The notes: generated by a model not told the origin, from the letters alone. DNA of 54,218 nucleotides from Oscillospiraceae bacterium (GCA_009784825.1 WQXO01000012.1:1-54218), one strand, 5' to 3'; positions 27,201 to 35,161 are shown, numbered from the stretch's first letter. A program made the numbers and translations.

Positions 27201-27209
27201 GAGGAAATT

Positions 27210-27506
27210 ATGTCAGATTCAAAAAAAGCCAACTTCGGACAAAAGGCGGCGGTTGCCTTAAAATACAATCCCGACTTAAACTATGCACCTGTTGTGGTTG
27301 CCTCGGGGTTAGGACACCTTGCACAGAAAATCGTCAACATCGCCGACGAAAACGGCGTACCGATATACCGTGACGACTCCACAGCGGCACTTCTTGTTAT
27401 GCTTAATTCGGGTGAATCTGTCCCTCCGTCCCTGTATGCGGTAATCGCCGCAATATATGCAGAGGTTGTTATGACGGTGGAGAATGGAAAAAAAGATTCG
27501 ACATAA
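27210..27506 (+). CDS. Stand-alone FlhB cytoplasmic-domain-like protein (YlqH type)
   Basis: It matches the FlhB/EscU autocleaving C-terminal domain (AVALKYNPDLNYAPVVVASG, in part AVALKYNPD, then VNIADENGVPIYRDDSTAA). The membrane part and the NPTH self-cleavage motif of FlhB are absent. In type III export, FlhB-C sets substrate class with FliK. The gene follows the FliK-like gene by 9 bases with AGGAGG before its ATG. Its final codons (GAT TCG ACA TAA) contain the first 0A-like box of the region upstream of spo0A. Confidence 0.9.
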   Translation: MSDSKKANFGQKAAVALKYNPDLNYAPVVVASGLGHLAQKIVNIADENGVPIYRDDSTAALLVMLNSGESVPPSLYAVIAAIYAEVVMTVENGKKDST

Positions 27507-27515
27507 TTCGACAAA
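27497..27515 (-). promoter_or_regulatory. Two tandem Spo0A-binding (0A) boxes one helical turn apart
   Basis: TTCGACATA at 27497-27505 and TTCGACAAA at 27507-27515 lie with start points 10 bases apart. The second is the exact complement of the 0A consensus TTTGTCGAA; the first differs at one base. Tandem 0A boxes at 10-base spacing are the arrangement bound by Spo0A dimers. They are about 165 bases upstream of the spo0A -35. The first overlaps the stop of the preceding gene. Confidence 0.65.
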
Positions 27516-27674
27516 ATCATACCTACCGATAGTTTAAATGAAAACCGCATTACTACATTTTGATAAACAGTTGAAATAATCCGTCGCATAAACTATGAAT
27601 TATGGCTTTGCCGTCGAATAAAACCGCTTAATGTAAAACACTTAAAATATCTTTGTCATTTTTGAAAATTACTA

Positions 27675-27704
27675 TTGACTAATTGGAAAATTCTGTGCTA
27701 TTAT
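27675..27704 (+). promoter_or_regulatory. Sigma-A-type promoter of spo0A
   Basis: TTGACT (27675-27680), 18 bases and TATTAT (27699-27704). AGGAGG at 27737-27742 then serves the ATG at 27750. No sigma-H pattern was obvious. Confidence 0.65.
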
Positions 27705-27749
27705 AGGTTTAGAAAATTTTCGAAAAAATAATATACAGGAGGTCAAAAA

Positions 27750-28553
27750 ATGACAAAGCAAGTACGCGTCTTAATAGGAGATGACAGTGTAGAATCGGGG
27801 GTTACATGGGCGAGGACCTTAATGTCTAAAGGTATGTATGTAATAACAAGACAGAAAAACGGGCGTGTTATTCTCGATACAATCAAAGCCGACAAGGAGA
27901 AGTTCGATGTAATAATTATGGAAGCGAAAATGCCCGAGTTGGATGCAGTATCGCTTATTGCCGAAATAAACGACATGTCCGGCTATACTCCTTTGGTTAT
28001 CGTAATATCGAATTATGATTCGCCTCAAACTGAAAATGAGGTTATGGAGGCGGGAGCGAAGTATTACATGGTTAAGCCGTTTATGTCAACTGTTTTAGCC
28101 GACAGAATAGAAAAACTGCTTGACAACACTCCCGAGCGGATTAACCTCAAAAACGTGTCCTATAACATACACGAATCAGTTCCCGATAATATTGAATACG
28201 TTGTCACCGATATTATTCACCAAATCGGAATTCCCGCACATATAAAAGGTTATCATTACTTAAGGACTGCCATTCTTCTCTCGGTTGAGGATGCCGAAAT
28301 GATTAACTGCGTTACTAAATTGCTGTATCCTACTGTTGCTAAGCAGTATTCCACCACTTCTTCAAGGGTGGAGCGTGCAATCCGTCATGCAATTGAAATT
28401 GCGTGGGACAGGGGTGATGTCGAAACGCTTAACAGCTATTTTGGTTACACCATTCACACGGCAAAAGGTAAACCGACTAATTCTGAGTTTATTGCATTAA
28501 TCGCAGATAAACTGAAGCTTAAATTCAAAAGCACACTGTCTTATACAAAATAA
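27750..28553 (+). CDS. spo0A: Spo0A homologue with Glu at the phospho-acceptor position
   Basis: Spo0A is the master sporulation regulator. The C-terminal DNA-binding domain is canonical: TDIIHQIGIPAHIKGYHYLR (family VTxIIHxIGVPAHIKGYxYLR), SRVERAIRHAIEIAWDRG and GKPTNSEFIALIADKLKL. The N-terminal receiver keeps the acidic pair (GDDS, residues 11-12), a Ser at the switch Thr/Ser position (VISN) and the Lys (MVKP), but where Spo0A has DVLVLDIIMP it has DVIIMEAKMP: Glu58 (codon GAA at 27921) replaces the phosphorylated Asp. This may mimic phosphorylation or make the protein phosphorelay-independent. It follows a FlhB-like gene rather than spoIVB, its usual neighbour, so it may be a second copy. 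A terminator follows. Confidence 0.95.
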   Translation: MTKQVRVLIGDDSVESGVTWARTLMSKGMYVITRQKNGRVILDTIKADKEKFDVIIMEAKMPELDAVSLIAEINDMSGYTPLVIVISNYDSPQTENEVMEAGAKYYMVKPFMSTVLADRIEKLLDNTPERINLKNVSYNIHESVPDNIEYVVTDIIHQIGIPAHIKGYHYLRTAILLSVEDAEMINCVTKLLYPTVAKQYSTTSSRVERAIRHAIEIAWDRGDVETLNSYFGYTIHTAKGKPTNSEFIALIADKLKLKFKSTLSYTK

Positions 28554-28560
28554 AATAAAA

Positions 28561-28597
28561 GGCAGAGATTTGCAATAATGCAATCTCTGCCTTTTTT
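28561..28597. terminator. Bidirectional terminator after spo0A
   Basis: GGCAGAGATTTGCA (28561-28574) pairs with TGCAATCTCTGCC (28579-28591) with one bulge; a T-run follows and A-runs precede. It ends spo0A and the convergent gene at 28596. Confidence 0.9.
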
Positions 28598-29228
28598 ATA
28601 TTTCATTTAAAACATTTAATATTTTTTCTGAACATCTGTTAATAAAATCGGTTAATATACCATTGGTGAAATAGTTTATTTGCCCGGTTGGTTTTGTATT
28701 GGTTTCAAAATAACGCAGTGTGTTATCCCGCCATGTTTTTATTTCATATTCAGTCAGCGAACCGAAGTCAAACGCTGTGCTTTTTTCCAAATACCCCCAA
28801 ACATCGGATTTTATATCGAACTTTTCAAAAAAATCAAACTCAAAAAGTGCTGCATCGCTGTTGTAAACCTCTCTGCGGGTATCCCACGTCATGCCTTCTT
28901 CCGAATATGCTTGTTCAAATGCCGAGTATACCATTTCTTTAAAATATATGTCTGTTAGAATATGCACACCGTAGCCTAAGTAAAAATCGCTGTATTCATC
29001 TTCTTTATGCTCGATTATAAAGTCTTTTGCCGTGTTTTCCCAAATCGTGAAATCCCGGTTTGTGAAGTGGGCTTTCAGGTGTTCTTCGTGTTTGTCGGTT
29101 TCAATATACGGCAAAAGGTGCATGGAATCAGGCGAAATTGTGCCTAAGTAAAAGTTCGCCTTATCGTTAACGTCAAAAGCGGTTAGAATCTTTTTCGCCA
29201 CACAAAAGTGAATAATCGGCATTGCCAT
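28596..29228 (-). CDS. Zinc-dependent phospholipase C family-like protein
   Basis: The N-terminus MPIIHFCVAKKIL followed by FYLGTISPDSMH is the entry motif of the zinc-dependent phospholipase C-like fold (Pfam Zn_dep_PLPC). Further His residues (HEEHLKAHF and YGVHILTDIYF) fit metal ligands of the all-helical domain. It has no signal peptide, so a cytoplasmic hydrolase is more likely than a secreted toxin. Length is 210 residues. The start has a GAGG-like site. Substrate unknown. Confidence 0.72.
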   Translation of the reverse strand: MAMPIIHFCVAKKILTAFDVNDKANFYLGTISPDSMHLLPYIETDKHEEHLKAHFTNRDFTIWENTAKDFIIEHKEDEYSDFYLGYGVHILTDIYFKEMVYSAFEQAYSEEGMTWDTRREVYNSDAALFEFDFFEKFDIKSDVWGYLEKSTAFDFGSLTEYEIKTWRDNTLRYFETNTKPTGQINYFTNGILTDFINRCSEKILNVLNEI

Positions 29229-29249
29229 AAATGTACCTCGGTTTTTCTG

Positions 29250-29534
29250 TTAATACAAATCGCTGTGACTGCCTGTTCGAGTCAAGGAAAGCACAAGGAC
29301 TTTCTTTTCAACACGATAAATAAGAATCCAATCGGGTTCAATATGGCAACCGCGATGTCCCGAATAATTACCGACTAACGCATGGTCACGGTTATGCTCG
29401 GGTAGCTCAATACCTTTTGCCAGCTTAACAATAACATCGTCAATCAGCGACATATCCAAGTTTCGCTTTTCCATTGATTTATAGTCTTTTTTGAAGCGTG
29501 ATGTAGGTTTAACTGTATATTTTACGTCATTCAT
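29250..29534 (-). CDS. YafQ/RelE family mRNA interferase toxin
   Basis: This 94-residue protein has the RelE/ParE fold pattern of YafQ (PTSRFKKDYKSMEKR, ELPEHNRDHALVGNYSGHRGCHI in part DHALVGNYSGHRGCHI, then PDWILIYRVEK). YafQ cuts mRNA on the ribosome; the Asp/His residues and the C-terminal region are compatible. It overlaps the antitoxin stop by four bases (ATGA), the normal type II order of antitoxin before toxin. Confidence 0.93.
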   Translation of the reverse strand: MNDVKYTVKPTSRFKKDYKSMEKRNLDMSLIDDVIVKLAKGIELPEHNRDHALVGNYSGHRGCHIEPDWILIYRVEKKVLVLSLTRTGSHSDLY

Positions 29535-29803
29535 GATTTCAAATCCTTGAATAATAAATCAAGATTATCATAACCTTTCACATTAGGGTCAACAGCAATT
29601 CTCTCAGCCTCTAACATTGCCGCAAGAGTTTCTCTGTTGGGTGTGCGTGAAATTTCAAAAGGAATTCCTTGATTACGAACAGCTTGACGAAGAAACATTG
29701 TCATAGCCACAGTCATGTTCAGCCCTAAATCCGAGAATAAATCCTCTGCTTGTCGTTTTAAATCGGCGTCCATTCTAATGCTTACGTTTGTGGTGTTAGT
29801 CAT
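29531..29803 (-). CDS. DinJ/RelB family antitoxin
   Basis: A 90-residue ribbon-helix-helix protein (NVSIRMDADLKRQAEDLFSDLGLNM, in part VSIRMDADLKRQAE), with a Glu/Asp-rich tail that would wrap the toxin. It should neutralise the YafQ-type toxin and repress the pair. A palindrome in its promoter fits this. Confidence 0.93.
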   Translation of the reverse strand: MTNTTNVSIRMDADLKRQAEDLFSDLGLNMTVAMTMFLRQAVRNQGIPFEISRTPNRETLAAMLEAERIAVDPNVKGYDNLDLLFKDLKS

Positions 29804-29836
29804 TAATAATCGCTCCTTTCACTGCATTGTATATAT

Positions 29837-29865
29837 ATTATACTGCATGATGCAGGCGTTGTCAA
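29837..29865 (-). promoter_or_regulatory. Promoter and palindromic operator of the toxin-antitoxin pair
   Basis: On the minus strand TTGACA (29865-29860), 17 bases and TATAAT (29842-29837) are a consensus promoter. CTGCATGATGCAG, a perfect palindrome, occupies 29843-29855, directly against the -10 and filling most of the spacer. Binding there by the antitoxin would shut the promoter. Confidence 0.85.
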
Positions 29866-29893
29866 TACATTATTTGAAAAACAACGAGGTTTT

Positions 29894-30736
29894 TTACCCT
29901 CGCCCTCTTTCGATTTTCTCTTTACGTTCTCTGCCGTCCTTAAGCAGTTGTTTCAACCGAACGGCATCATTAGCTTTAACCGCATCACGGTATTCAATCA
30001 AATTCTCGATTAATGAATCGATTTCATCGGCTAATTTGTCGGCGTTATCAAGGAAAAGCTCGCACCACATATCTTCATTTAACTTGGCTACACGGGAAAT
30101 GTCCTTATAACTCCCCGCTGAAAACCCCTTATGCTCTGCCGCCGCAGGGCTTTTTATATACGCACTTGAGATAGCGTGCGGCAATTGAGAGGTGTAGGCG
30201 ATAATGCGGTCATGCTCCTCCGGTGAGGTGAACACCACTTCGCCGAACCCTAATGCGGTGAACAGCTTTTTTGTTTTGTCTAAATCGGTTATATTTGCGT
30301 TATCGGGTGGGGTTAAAATCATTGAGGCGTTCTTGAATAATGAGCTTCTTGAATATCTAAATCCCCAGAATTGTGTTCCTGCCATGGGGTGTCCGCCGAT
30401 GAACACAAATCCGTTCTTGTCGGCAATCGGTTTAATGTCGGAGCATATGCCACGCTTAACACCACAGCAATCTATAACAATTGCTCCTTTTTTGAACAGT
30501 TTGGCATGTTTTTTAATATAATCAATCGCCGCTGACGGATAAACCGCAACAATCACAAAGTCGCACTCGTTTATGTTATCTTGTGACAGCTTCTTGTCAA
30601 CAGCATTAAGCAGTTTCGCCTCTAAGAACGAGCTTTCATTAATATCGTAAGCGTATACCTTATGTGAGGTTGTTTCCTTTATGACCTTAGCTAATGACCC
30701 GCCGATTAATCCAAGACCGACTATCCCTATATTCAT
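29894..30736 (-). CDS. tyrA: Prephenate dehydrogenase
   Basis: It converts prephenate to 4-hydroxyphenylpyruvate in tyrosine synthesis, with NAD(P)+. The Rossmann motif is GIVGLGLIGGSLAK, and conserved GGHPMAGTQFWGF and SQLPHAISSAY follow. Length is 280 residues, without a chorismate mutase or ACT domain. It abuts the DAHP synthase gene with no gap, so both are one aromatic-amino-acid operon. Confidence 0.95.
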   Translation of the reverse strand: MNIGIVGLGLIGGSLAKVIKETTSHKVYAYDINESSFLEAKLLNAVDKKLSQDNINECDFVIVAVYPSAAIDYIKKHAKLFKKGAIVIDCCGVKRGICSDIKPIADKNGFVFIGGHPMAGTQFWGFRYSRSSLFKNASMILTPPDNANITDLDKTKKLFTALGFGEVVFTSPEEHDRIIAYTSQLPHAISSAYIKSPAAAEHKGFSAGSYKDISRVAKLNEDMWCELFLDNADKLADEIDSLIENLIEYRDAVKANDAVRLKQLLKDGRERKEKIERGRG

Positions 30737-31738
30737 TTACTTCAATGCCTCCAGAACAGCGTTGGTTTTCGTCACAACCTCGGCAAATTCGTCCGGAGTG
30801 AGCGATTGTGCCCCGTCACATAACGCTGCAGACGGATTATTATGCACCTCTATCATAACGCCGTGTGCTCCCGCCGCCGCCGCTGTGTAGGTTAAGGGGG
30901 CGACATATCTCGCAATCCCCGAAGCGTGAGACGGGTCAACAATTACAGGGAGGTGAGTGAACTCTTTCAAAGCGGGCACTGCACTTATATCAAGGGTATT
31001 CCGTGTTGCAGTCTCAAACGTTCTGATACCTCTTTCGCACAAGATAACATTCCCGTTTCCTCCCGCCATAATGTATTCTGCACTCATAAGCAGTTCTTTC
31101 AGCGTACTTGATAAACCTCTTTTCAAAAGAACCGGTTTTTTCGTCCTGCCTAATGCTTTAAGCAGCTCCATATTCTGCATATTCCTCGCTCCGACTTGAA
31201 CCACGTCAACATCGTTGAACAGTTCAAGCTGGGACAAGTCCATGATTTCGGTGACTATAGGTAGTCCTGTCAGCTTCTTCGCTTCGAGAAGCAGTTCTAT
31301 CCCGTCTCCCCGAAGTCCTTGGAAGTCATAGGGTGAGGTTCTCGGTTTAAACGCCCCGCCCCGTAACATGGTTGCCCCTGCTTGCTTAACTGCGATTGCT
31401 ATTTCACAAATCTGCTCTTTCGATTCCACGGAACACGGTCCCGCAATAATCGCAAAGTCCTTCCCGCCGACCGTAGCGTTCTCTACCTCAACAATCGTGT
31501 CGTCCGGGTGGAACTTTCGATTTGCATTTTTATAAGGCTCGGAAATCCGCATAACATTTTCAACAACGCTCAACCCCCGAACAAGGTCAATATCAATGCT
31601 TGACACGTCCCCGATTAACCCGAGGACAGTCTGCTCCTGCCCGACACTTACATTAACGCTTAAGCCCTGACTTTTCACCCAGTCGATAAGATTATCAACC
31701 TGTGCTTTATCTGTATTGTTTTTAATTACGATTATCAT
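30737..31738 (-). CDS. aroF: 3-deoxy-7-phosphoheptulonate synthase (DAHP synthase)
   Basis: First enzyme of the shikimate pathway, joining phosphoenolpyruvate and erythrose 4-phosphate. It is the type Ibeta form: an N-terminal ferredoxin-like regulatory domain (residues 1-70) then the barrel with AGPCSVES, MLRGGAFKPRTSPYDFQG (in part FKPRTSPYDFQG), LLKRGL, ILCERGIRTFE and VIVDPSHASG. ATG 31738 was chosen; a TTG immediately before it is possible. A consensus promoter lies upstream. Confidence 0.96.
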   Translation of the reverse strand: MIIVIKNNTDKAQVDNLIDWVKSQGLSVNVSVGQEQTVLGLIGDVSSIDIDLVRGLSVVENVMRISEPYKNANRKFHPDDTIVEVENATVGGKDFAIIAGPCSVESKEQICEIAIAVKQAGATMLRGGAFKPRTSPYDFQGLRGDGIELLLEAKKLTGLPIVTEIMDLSQLELFNDVDVVQVGARNMQNMELLKALGRTKKPVLLKRGLSSTLKELLMSAEYIMAGGNGNVILCERGIRTFETATRNTLDISAVPALKEFTHLPVIVDPSHASGIARYVAPLTYTAAAAGAHGVMIEVHNNPSAALCDGAQSLTPDEFAEVVTKTNAVLEALK

Positions 31739-31771
31739 CAAAATGGAACTCCGTTTCTGTTTGTTTTTAAC

Positions 31772-31800
31772 ATGATATAATATTTATCTTGATTTGTCAA
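31772..31800 (-). promoter_or_regulatory. Promoter of aroF-tyrA
   Basis: TTGACA (31800-31795), 17 bases and TATCAT (31777-31772) on the minus strand. Divergent from the HD-domain gene, which starts at 31824. No T-box or attenuator is visible in the short leader. Confidence 0.7.
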
Positions 31801-31823
31801 GGAATATATGATAAAATAGTTGC

Positions 31824-32363
31824 ATGAAACAACCTGAAAACTATATTACCACCTATAAAAAGCACCGTTTTTCTCCCTTGAACCCCTCGCCCGACAACAT
31901 CGACATTGAGGATATTGCACACGCCTTGTCGCTTATGTGCCGTGCAAATGGGCATTTTACGGGTTTTTTTTCAATTGCCCGTCACTGTATAAACTGCTGT
32001 AAAGAGGGACAAGCCTGCGGGTTGTCGCCGCAAGCTTGTTTAATGCTTCTGCTTCATGACGCTTCGGAAGCCTATATTTCCGACCTCACCCGACCTGTGA
32101 AAATGGGGTTGCCCGATTATGTAAAAATCGAAGAACACCTTCAAAATGTTATATGGGGGAAGTTTGGGACAACTCCGACGGCTTCTGATTTAAAGATTAT
32201 CGGGGAAATCGACGATATGATGCTGAAATTGGAATTTGAGCATTTCGCCGACGAGGTTATCGAGATTGATACTATATCACCGAAAATCCCGCCCGACTTT
32301 GAGTTTGTTTCGTTTGAACAAGACGAACGGGATTATTTGGGGTTGTTTAATGGGTTGTGGTGA
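31824..32363 (+). CDS. HD-domain metal-dependent phosphohydrolase
   Basis: A 179-residue protein of the YfbR-like HD group. The metal motif is seen as H in SIARHCIN, HD in LLLHDASEAYISD and a later Asp (GEIDDMML). Such proteins act on nucleotides, but the substrate cannot be assigned. It is transcribed divergently from aroF. No clear ribosome site precedes the ATG, so translation may be weak or leaderless. Confidence 0.85.
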   Translation: MKQPENYITTYKKHRFSPLNPSPDNIDIEDIAHALSLMCRANGHFTGFFSIARHCINCCKEGQACGLSPQACLMLLLHDASEAYISDLTRPVKMGLPDYVKIEEHLQNVIWGKFGTTPTASDLKIIGEIDDMMLKLEFEHFADEVIEIDTISPKIPPDFEFVSFEQDERDYLGLFNGLW

Positions 32364-32368
32364 ATTTA

Positions 32369-32397
32369 TTGACATTTTAATTGGAATGTTATAAAAT
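32369..32397 (+). promoter_or_regulatory. Promoter of the leucine-rich-repeat lipoprotein
   Basis: TTGACA (32369-32374), 17 bases and TAAAAT (32392-32397). It starts six bases after the HD-gene stop. AAAGGAG follows before the ATG at 32439. Confidence 0.75.
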
Positions 32398-32438
32398 AAG
32401 CTGTATAGTCGCTATTTCTGATAAAAGGAGTTATTATT

Positions 32439-32855
32439 ATGAAAAAAACATTTCCATTACTACTCACAGCAGTAACATTTATTATAACCGCCTGTCATTC
32501 GTCAATTCCGGAAAGCTGGAATGAAACCGAAAGCTCAACAACTATCGAAGCAATGAGTGTTGATTCAACGACAACAGAAACAACAAAGACTACCGAACCC
32601 ACACCGGTTGAATGGGTTGAGATAGATTTATCCGGTCAAGGCATAACCGATGAAATGCTCGCTCAATATGTGGCAGACGGTACAATCCCACAAAATGTTA
32701 CGCATTTGAGTTTGTGGGGTAACCAAATCACCGATATTTCCACATTAAGCGGGTTGACGAATTTAATGTGGTTGCGTTTGTGGGGTAACCCGGTGACTCA
32801 AGGGCGGATAGATGAATTACAGGCGGCATTGCCGAATTGTTTTATATCGTATTAA
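32439..32855 (+). CDS. Small lipoprotein with two leucine-rich-type repeats
   Basis: A lipoprotein signal peptide ends in the lipobox ITAC (Cys at about residue 20), followed by a Ser/Thr/Glu-rich linker. Residues about 70-138 hold two repeats with the pattern LSLWGNQITDISTLSGL and LRLWGNPVT, typical of the short LRR family. It is exported and anchored to the membrane. Partner unknown. A hairpin terminator follows. Confidence 0.85.
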   Translation: MKKTFPLLLTAVTFIITACHSSIPESWNETESSTTIEAMSVDSTTTETTKTTEPTPVEWVEIDLSGQGITDEMLAQYVADGTIPQNVTHLSLWGNQITDISTLSGLTNLMWLRLWGNPVTQGRIDELQAALPNCFISY

Positions 32856-32881
32856 AAAGAGCGTAAATAACAGAATAAAAA

Positions 32882-32903
32882 CCGCCGAGTTTGCACTCGG
32901 CGG
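32882..32903. terminator. Bidirectional terminator
   Basis: CCGCCGAGT (32882-32890) pairs with ACTCGGCGG (32895-32903) around TTGC, with T-rich sequence to the right and A-rich to the left. It serves the LRR lipoprotein and the leftward KilA-N pseudogene. Confidence 0.9.
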
Positions 32904-32930
32904 ATTTTACTTTATTCGCTGCACGAGGAG

Positions 32931-33730
32931 TTATTCACCTTTATTCGTGAGTTTTTTCACGCTGTTATCCTGCGACAAAACACGCATTTGTGAAATAGCG
33001 ATTTTATTTAGCTTTTTAAGCCGTTCGGATTGCGGTATACCGTCATTAATTAACTCGGCATTAAGGCTTTCCATGTTTGATAAACAGACAAGCTGTGAAA
33101 TGTTTGCATAATCCCGAATGTTGCCTTTCTTTCCGGGACTGCTGTCACGCCACTGCTTTGCGGTCATGCCGAATAAAGCCATATTCAAAACATCCGCTTC
33201 GGTTGCGTAGATGTGGTTTATTTGCCCTGCGTTCAGCTTCGGCGGTATAAGGTTTTCCTTGATTGCGTCCGTATGTATACGATAGTTTATTTTAGCAAGA
33301 TTGCGTTTAATATCCCAGCCAAGCTGTCGCATTTCTTCGTCTTTCATGCGTTGAAATTCTCGGATTATTCGGCGTTAATCCACATACCAAACTCAAAAGC
33401 GATGTCCTTGTGAGCATAAGTGCCGCCGTAACGTCCGGCGGTTGCTTTAATTCCGATTGCGTTTGTTGCCTGCACCCATTCTTTAACGCTTACTTTATAA
33501 CTATTCAGACCTGCTTGACTTTTAATTATGGCGAATTCGCCATAATTAAAATCGGGGTTGTAGATACTTTCCCAAATCCCCAAAAATTCAATAGTGTTCC
33601 TGTTTCTAAGCCAATCAGATATGAAAAAATCACCGTCTTTGGCTTTTATCATGTCGGTCAGCGATATATAATCGTTGTCATTAATAGTCAAAACGGTTAT
33701 TTCTTGCCCCTGCACAACTAATTTGCCCAT
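32931..33730 (-). pseudogene. KilA-N domain protein, disrupted by a small deletion
   Basis: Two adjacent frames belong to one gene. The first (33730 down to 33365) starts after GGGGGGA and carries the KilA-N domain (YISLTDMIKAKDGDFFISDWLRNRN in part ISLTDMIKAKDG, and GRYGGTYAHKDIAFEFGMWINAE) then stops. The second (ending at 32931) continues with EFQRMKDEEMRQLGWDIKRN and ESLNAELINDG, the usual second half. In intact relatives, the WI(S/N)(A/P)E block is followed by about F-x-L-Y-L-I then EFQRMKDEE. That piece is missing and the frame shifts near 33350-33370, consistent with a loss of about 14 bases. KilA-N proteins are phage or mobile-element DNA-binding proteins; this one is a remnant unless frameshifting restores it. 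Confidence 0.85.
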
Positions 33731-33749
33731 GTTTTCCCCCCGTAAAATC

Positions 33750-35126
33750 CTATTCCATAATCCCCTCAATATAACCAATCATACTCCCTGTATTCGCCGC
33801 AAATATATTATTAGCGAACAGAATATCCGTAACACCGTGTTCGGTTAAATAATCCACCGCCTTATACGGGAAATACCGAATATCAATAACAATTATCTCC
33901 TCAAATGAACCGGTGAAAAACGGCACAAGTGCGTTACCGAAGCTGTCCTTGAATATTGCGAGCCGCCGTCCGTTGTTGACGTCGGTTTTTATATGGGTGA
34001 TTTTATTATCCCCGCCCATGAATATGCAATAAGACATGCCCACACTCTGACCGATGAACAGCGATGAATTAATCGCAACCGTAGGGTTGTCGTAATTATA
34101 ATAGGTCGTGGTATAGCTGTTGGGCGGCTTGTAATATATGAAATCCTCGGGATTGTTCTTCAAGCTTATATCGCCGGAATATCCGTACATCGTGCCCACA
34201 TACCCCGGAATAACCACGGTTTCATACTCTGACAAGGGTATAAACGGCACACCCGCAGTTTTAGCGAATTCCTCCGCCGCATAATACGCTCCGAGTGCCG
34301 CCCAGTGGTGGTCGGTTCTGAGGTAAATGTCCTCATTAACACGGGCGGAAAGTGCCGAATATATATTAACAGGTGTTACGTTATGCAGGAATGAATTGAT
34401 ATTATTGGTATTCGCACGCTGGTCACTGCTTAAATGGCGGTAATTCCTCGGACAGTAGAACTCTATCGGTGTAGGAATGACCATGCTGTACACGTTCATG
34501 TCTAATCTGTCGGCATAAGCGTTCATCGCCCTTGCATACCGCTCACCCATTGCATAGCTCCCGCCGAACAGCATAAGCCCTCTGTTTTGATAAACAAGAA
34601 TACCATTGTTACCTATATCTGCCACACCGTCGGGAACGTCGTTGGTGTTTTCACCGATTACACCATCCCATGCGGGGTCGTCCGTCGGTATATCGGAAAT
34701 ATCAATGTTATCAGGATTATCGAGATTGACGGAATTAGTGGTGCTGGTGGGATTATTGGGGGTGACAGGATTATCTTGAATATACGGATTATTCGGGAGA
34801 ACGGGGTTTTCGGGATTGTCCGGATTGTCGGCGATTACTACGTTATGGAGTGTCACCCCGTCAAAGCTGATTCCCGCCTTGTCTTTTAAATAAGCCGAGG
34901 TATCGGTTATGTTATCCCGCATAGGAACAGTGTCGGAGAAATATGTGCTTAAATCCCGTGTAAAATCTCCCGAAAACAAAGCGGCAAACGAGAATTCCGG
35001 GAACGGTTCAAGCTCCCTCCGCTCGGTTTCGGAGGTTTCGGGGCGTGGTGCAAACAGCAATAACGGACTGACAACCGCTAAAACAAGAATGAACAACGCA
35101 ATATTCAAAGCATTTGTTTTTTTCAT
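33750..35126 (-). CDS. DHHW-family protein, partner of the MBOAT acyltransferase
   Basis: The 458-residue protein has an N-terminal membrane anchor (NIALFILVLAVVSPLLLF) and an extracellular domain similar to AlgX/AlgJ/DHHW proteins. The DHHW hallmark is LRTDHHW (about residue 270), with downstream KDSFGNALVP holding the Ser/Asn of the SGNH-like active site. These proteins work with an MBOAT protein to O-acylate polysaccharides outside the membrane. Unusual: residues about 98-150 are a low-complexity Asn/Pro/Asp stretch (NPDNPENPVLPNNP and similar repeats), probably a flexible spacer. The MBOAT gene lies just upstream. Confidence 0.88.
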   Translation of the reverse strand: MKKTNALNIALFILVLAVVSPLLLFAPRPETSETERRELEPFPEFSFAALFSGDFTRDLSTYFSDTVPMRDNITDTSAYLKDKAGISFDGVTLHNVVIADNPDNPENPVLPNNPYIQDNPVTPNNPTSTTNSVNLDNPDNIDISDIPTDDPAWDGVIGENTNDVPDGVADIGNNGILVYQNRGLMLFGGSYAMGERYARAMNAYADRLDMNVYSMVIPTPIEFYCPRNYRHLSSDQRANTNNINSFLHNVTPVNIYSALSARVNEDIYLRTDHHWAALGAYYAAEEFAKTAGVPFIPLSEYETVVIPGYVGTMYGYSGDISLKNNPEDFIYYKPPNSYTTTYYNYDNPTVAINSSLFIGQSVGMSYCIFMGGDNKITHIKTDVNNGRRLAIFKDSFGNALVPFFTGSFEEIIVIDIRYFPYKAVDYLTEHGVTDILFANNIFAANTGSMIGYIEGIME

Positions 35127-35148
35127 AATACCTCCAAAAAACTATTTT

Positions 35149-35161
35149 CCGGCGAAGCCGG
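35149..35161. repeat. Short CCGGC-GAA-GCCGG hairpin before the DHHW gene
   Basis: Perfect 5-base stem with a GAA loop, 23 bases upstream of the start. It matches the element at 20492-20504 in stem and position. With only two copies, a dispersed family is suggested but not shown. Confidence 0.5.

Noticed and set aside
33347-33370. Programmed ribosomal frameshift in the KilA-N gene
   Set aside because: No slippery heptamer is present, and conserved residues are missing, not just out of frame.
32931-33730. Two separate phage genes
   Set aside because: The halves match successive parts of one KilA-N protein family and adjoin at a conserved motif, so they are one broken gene.
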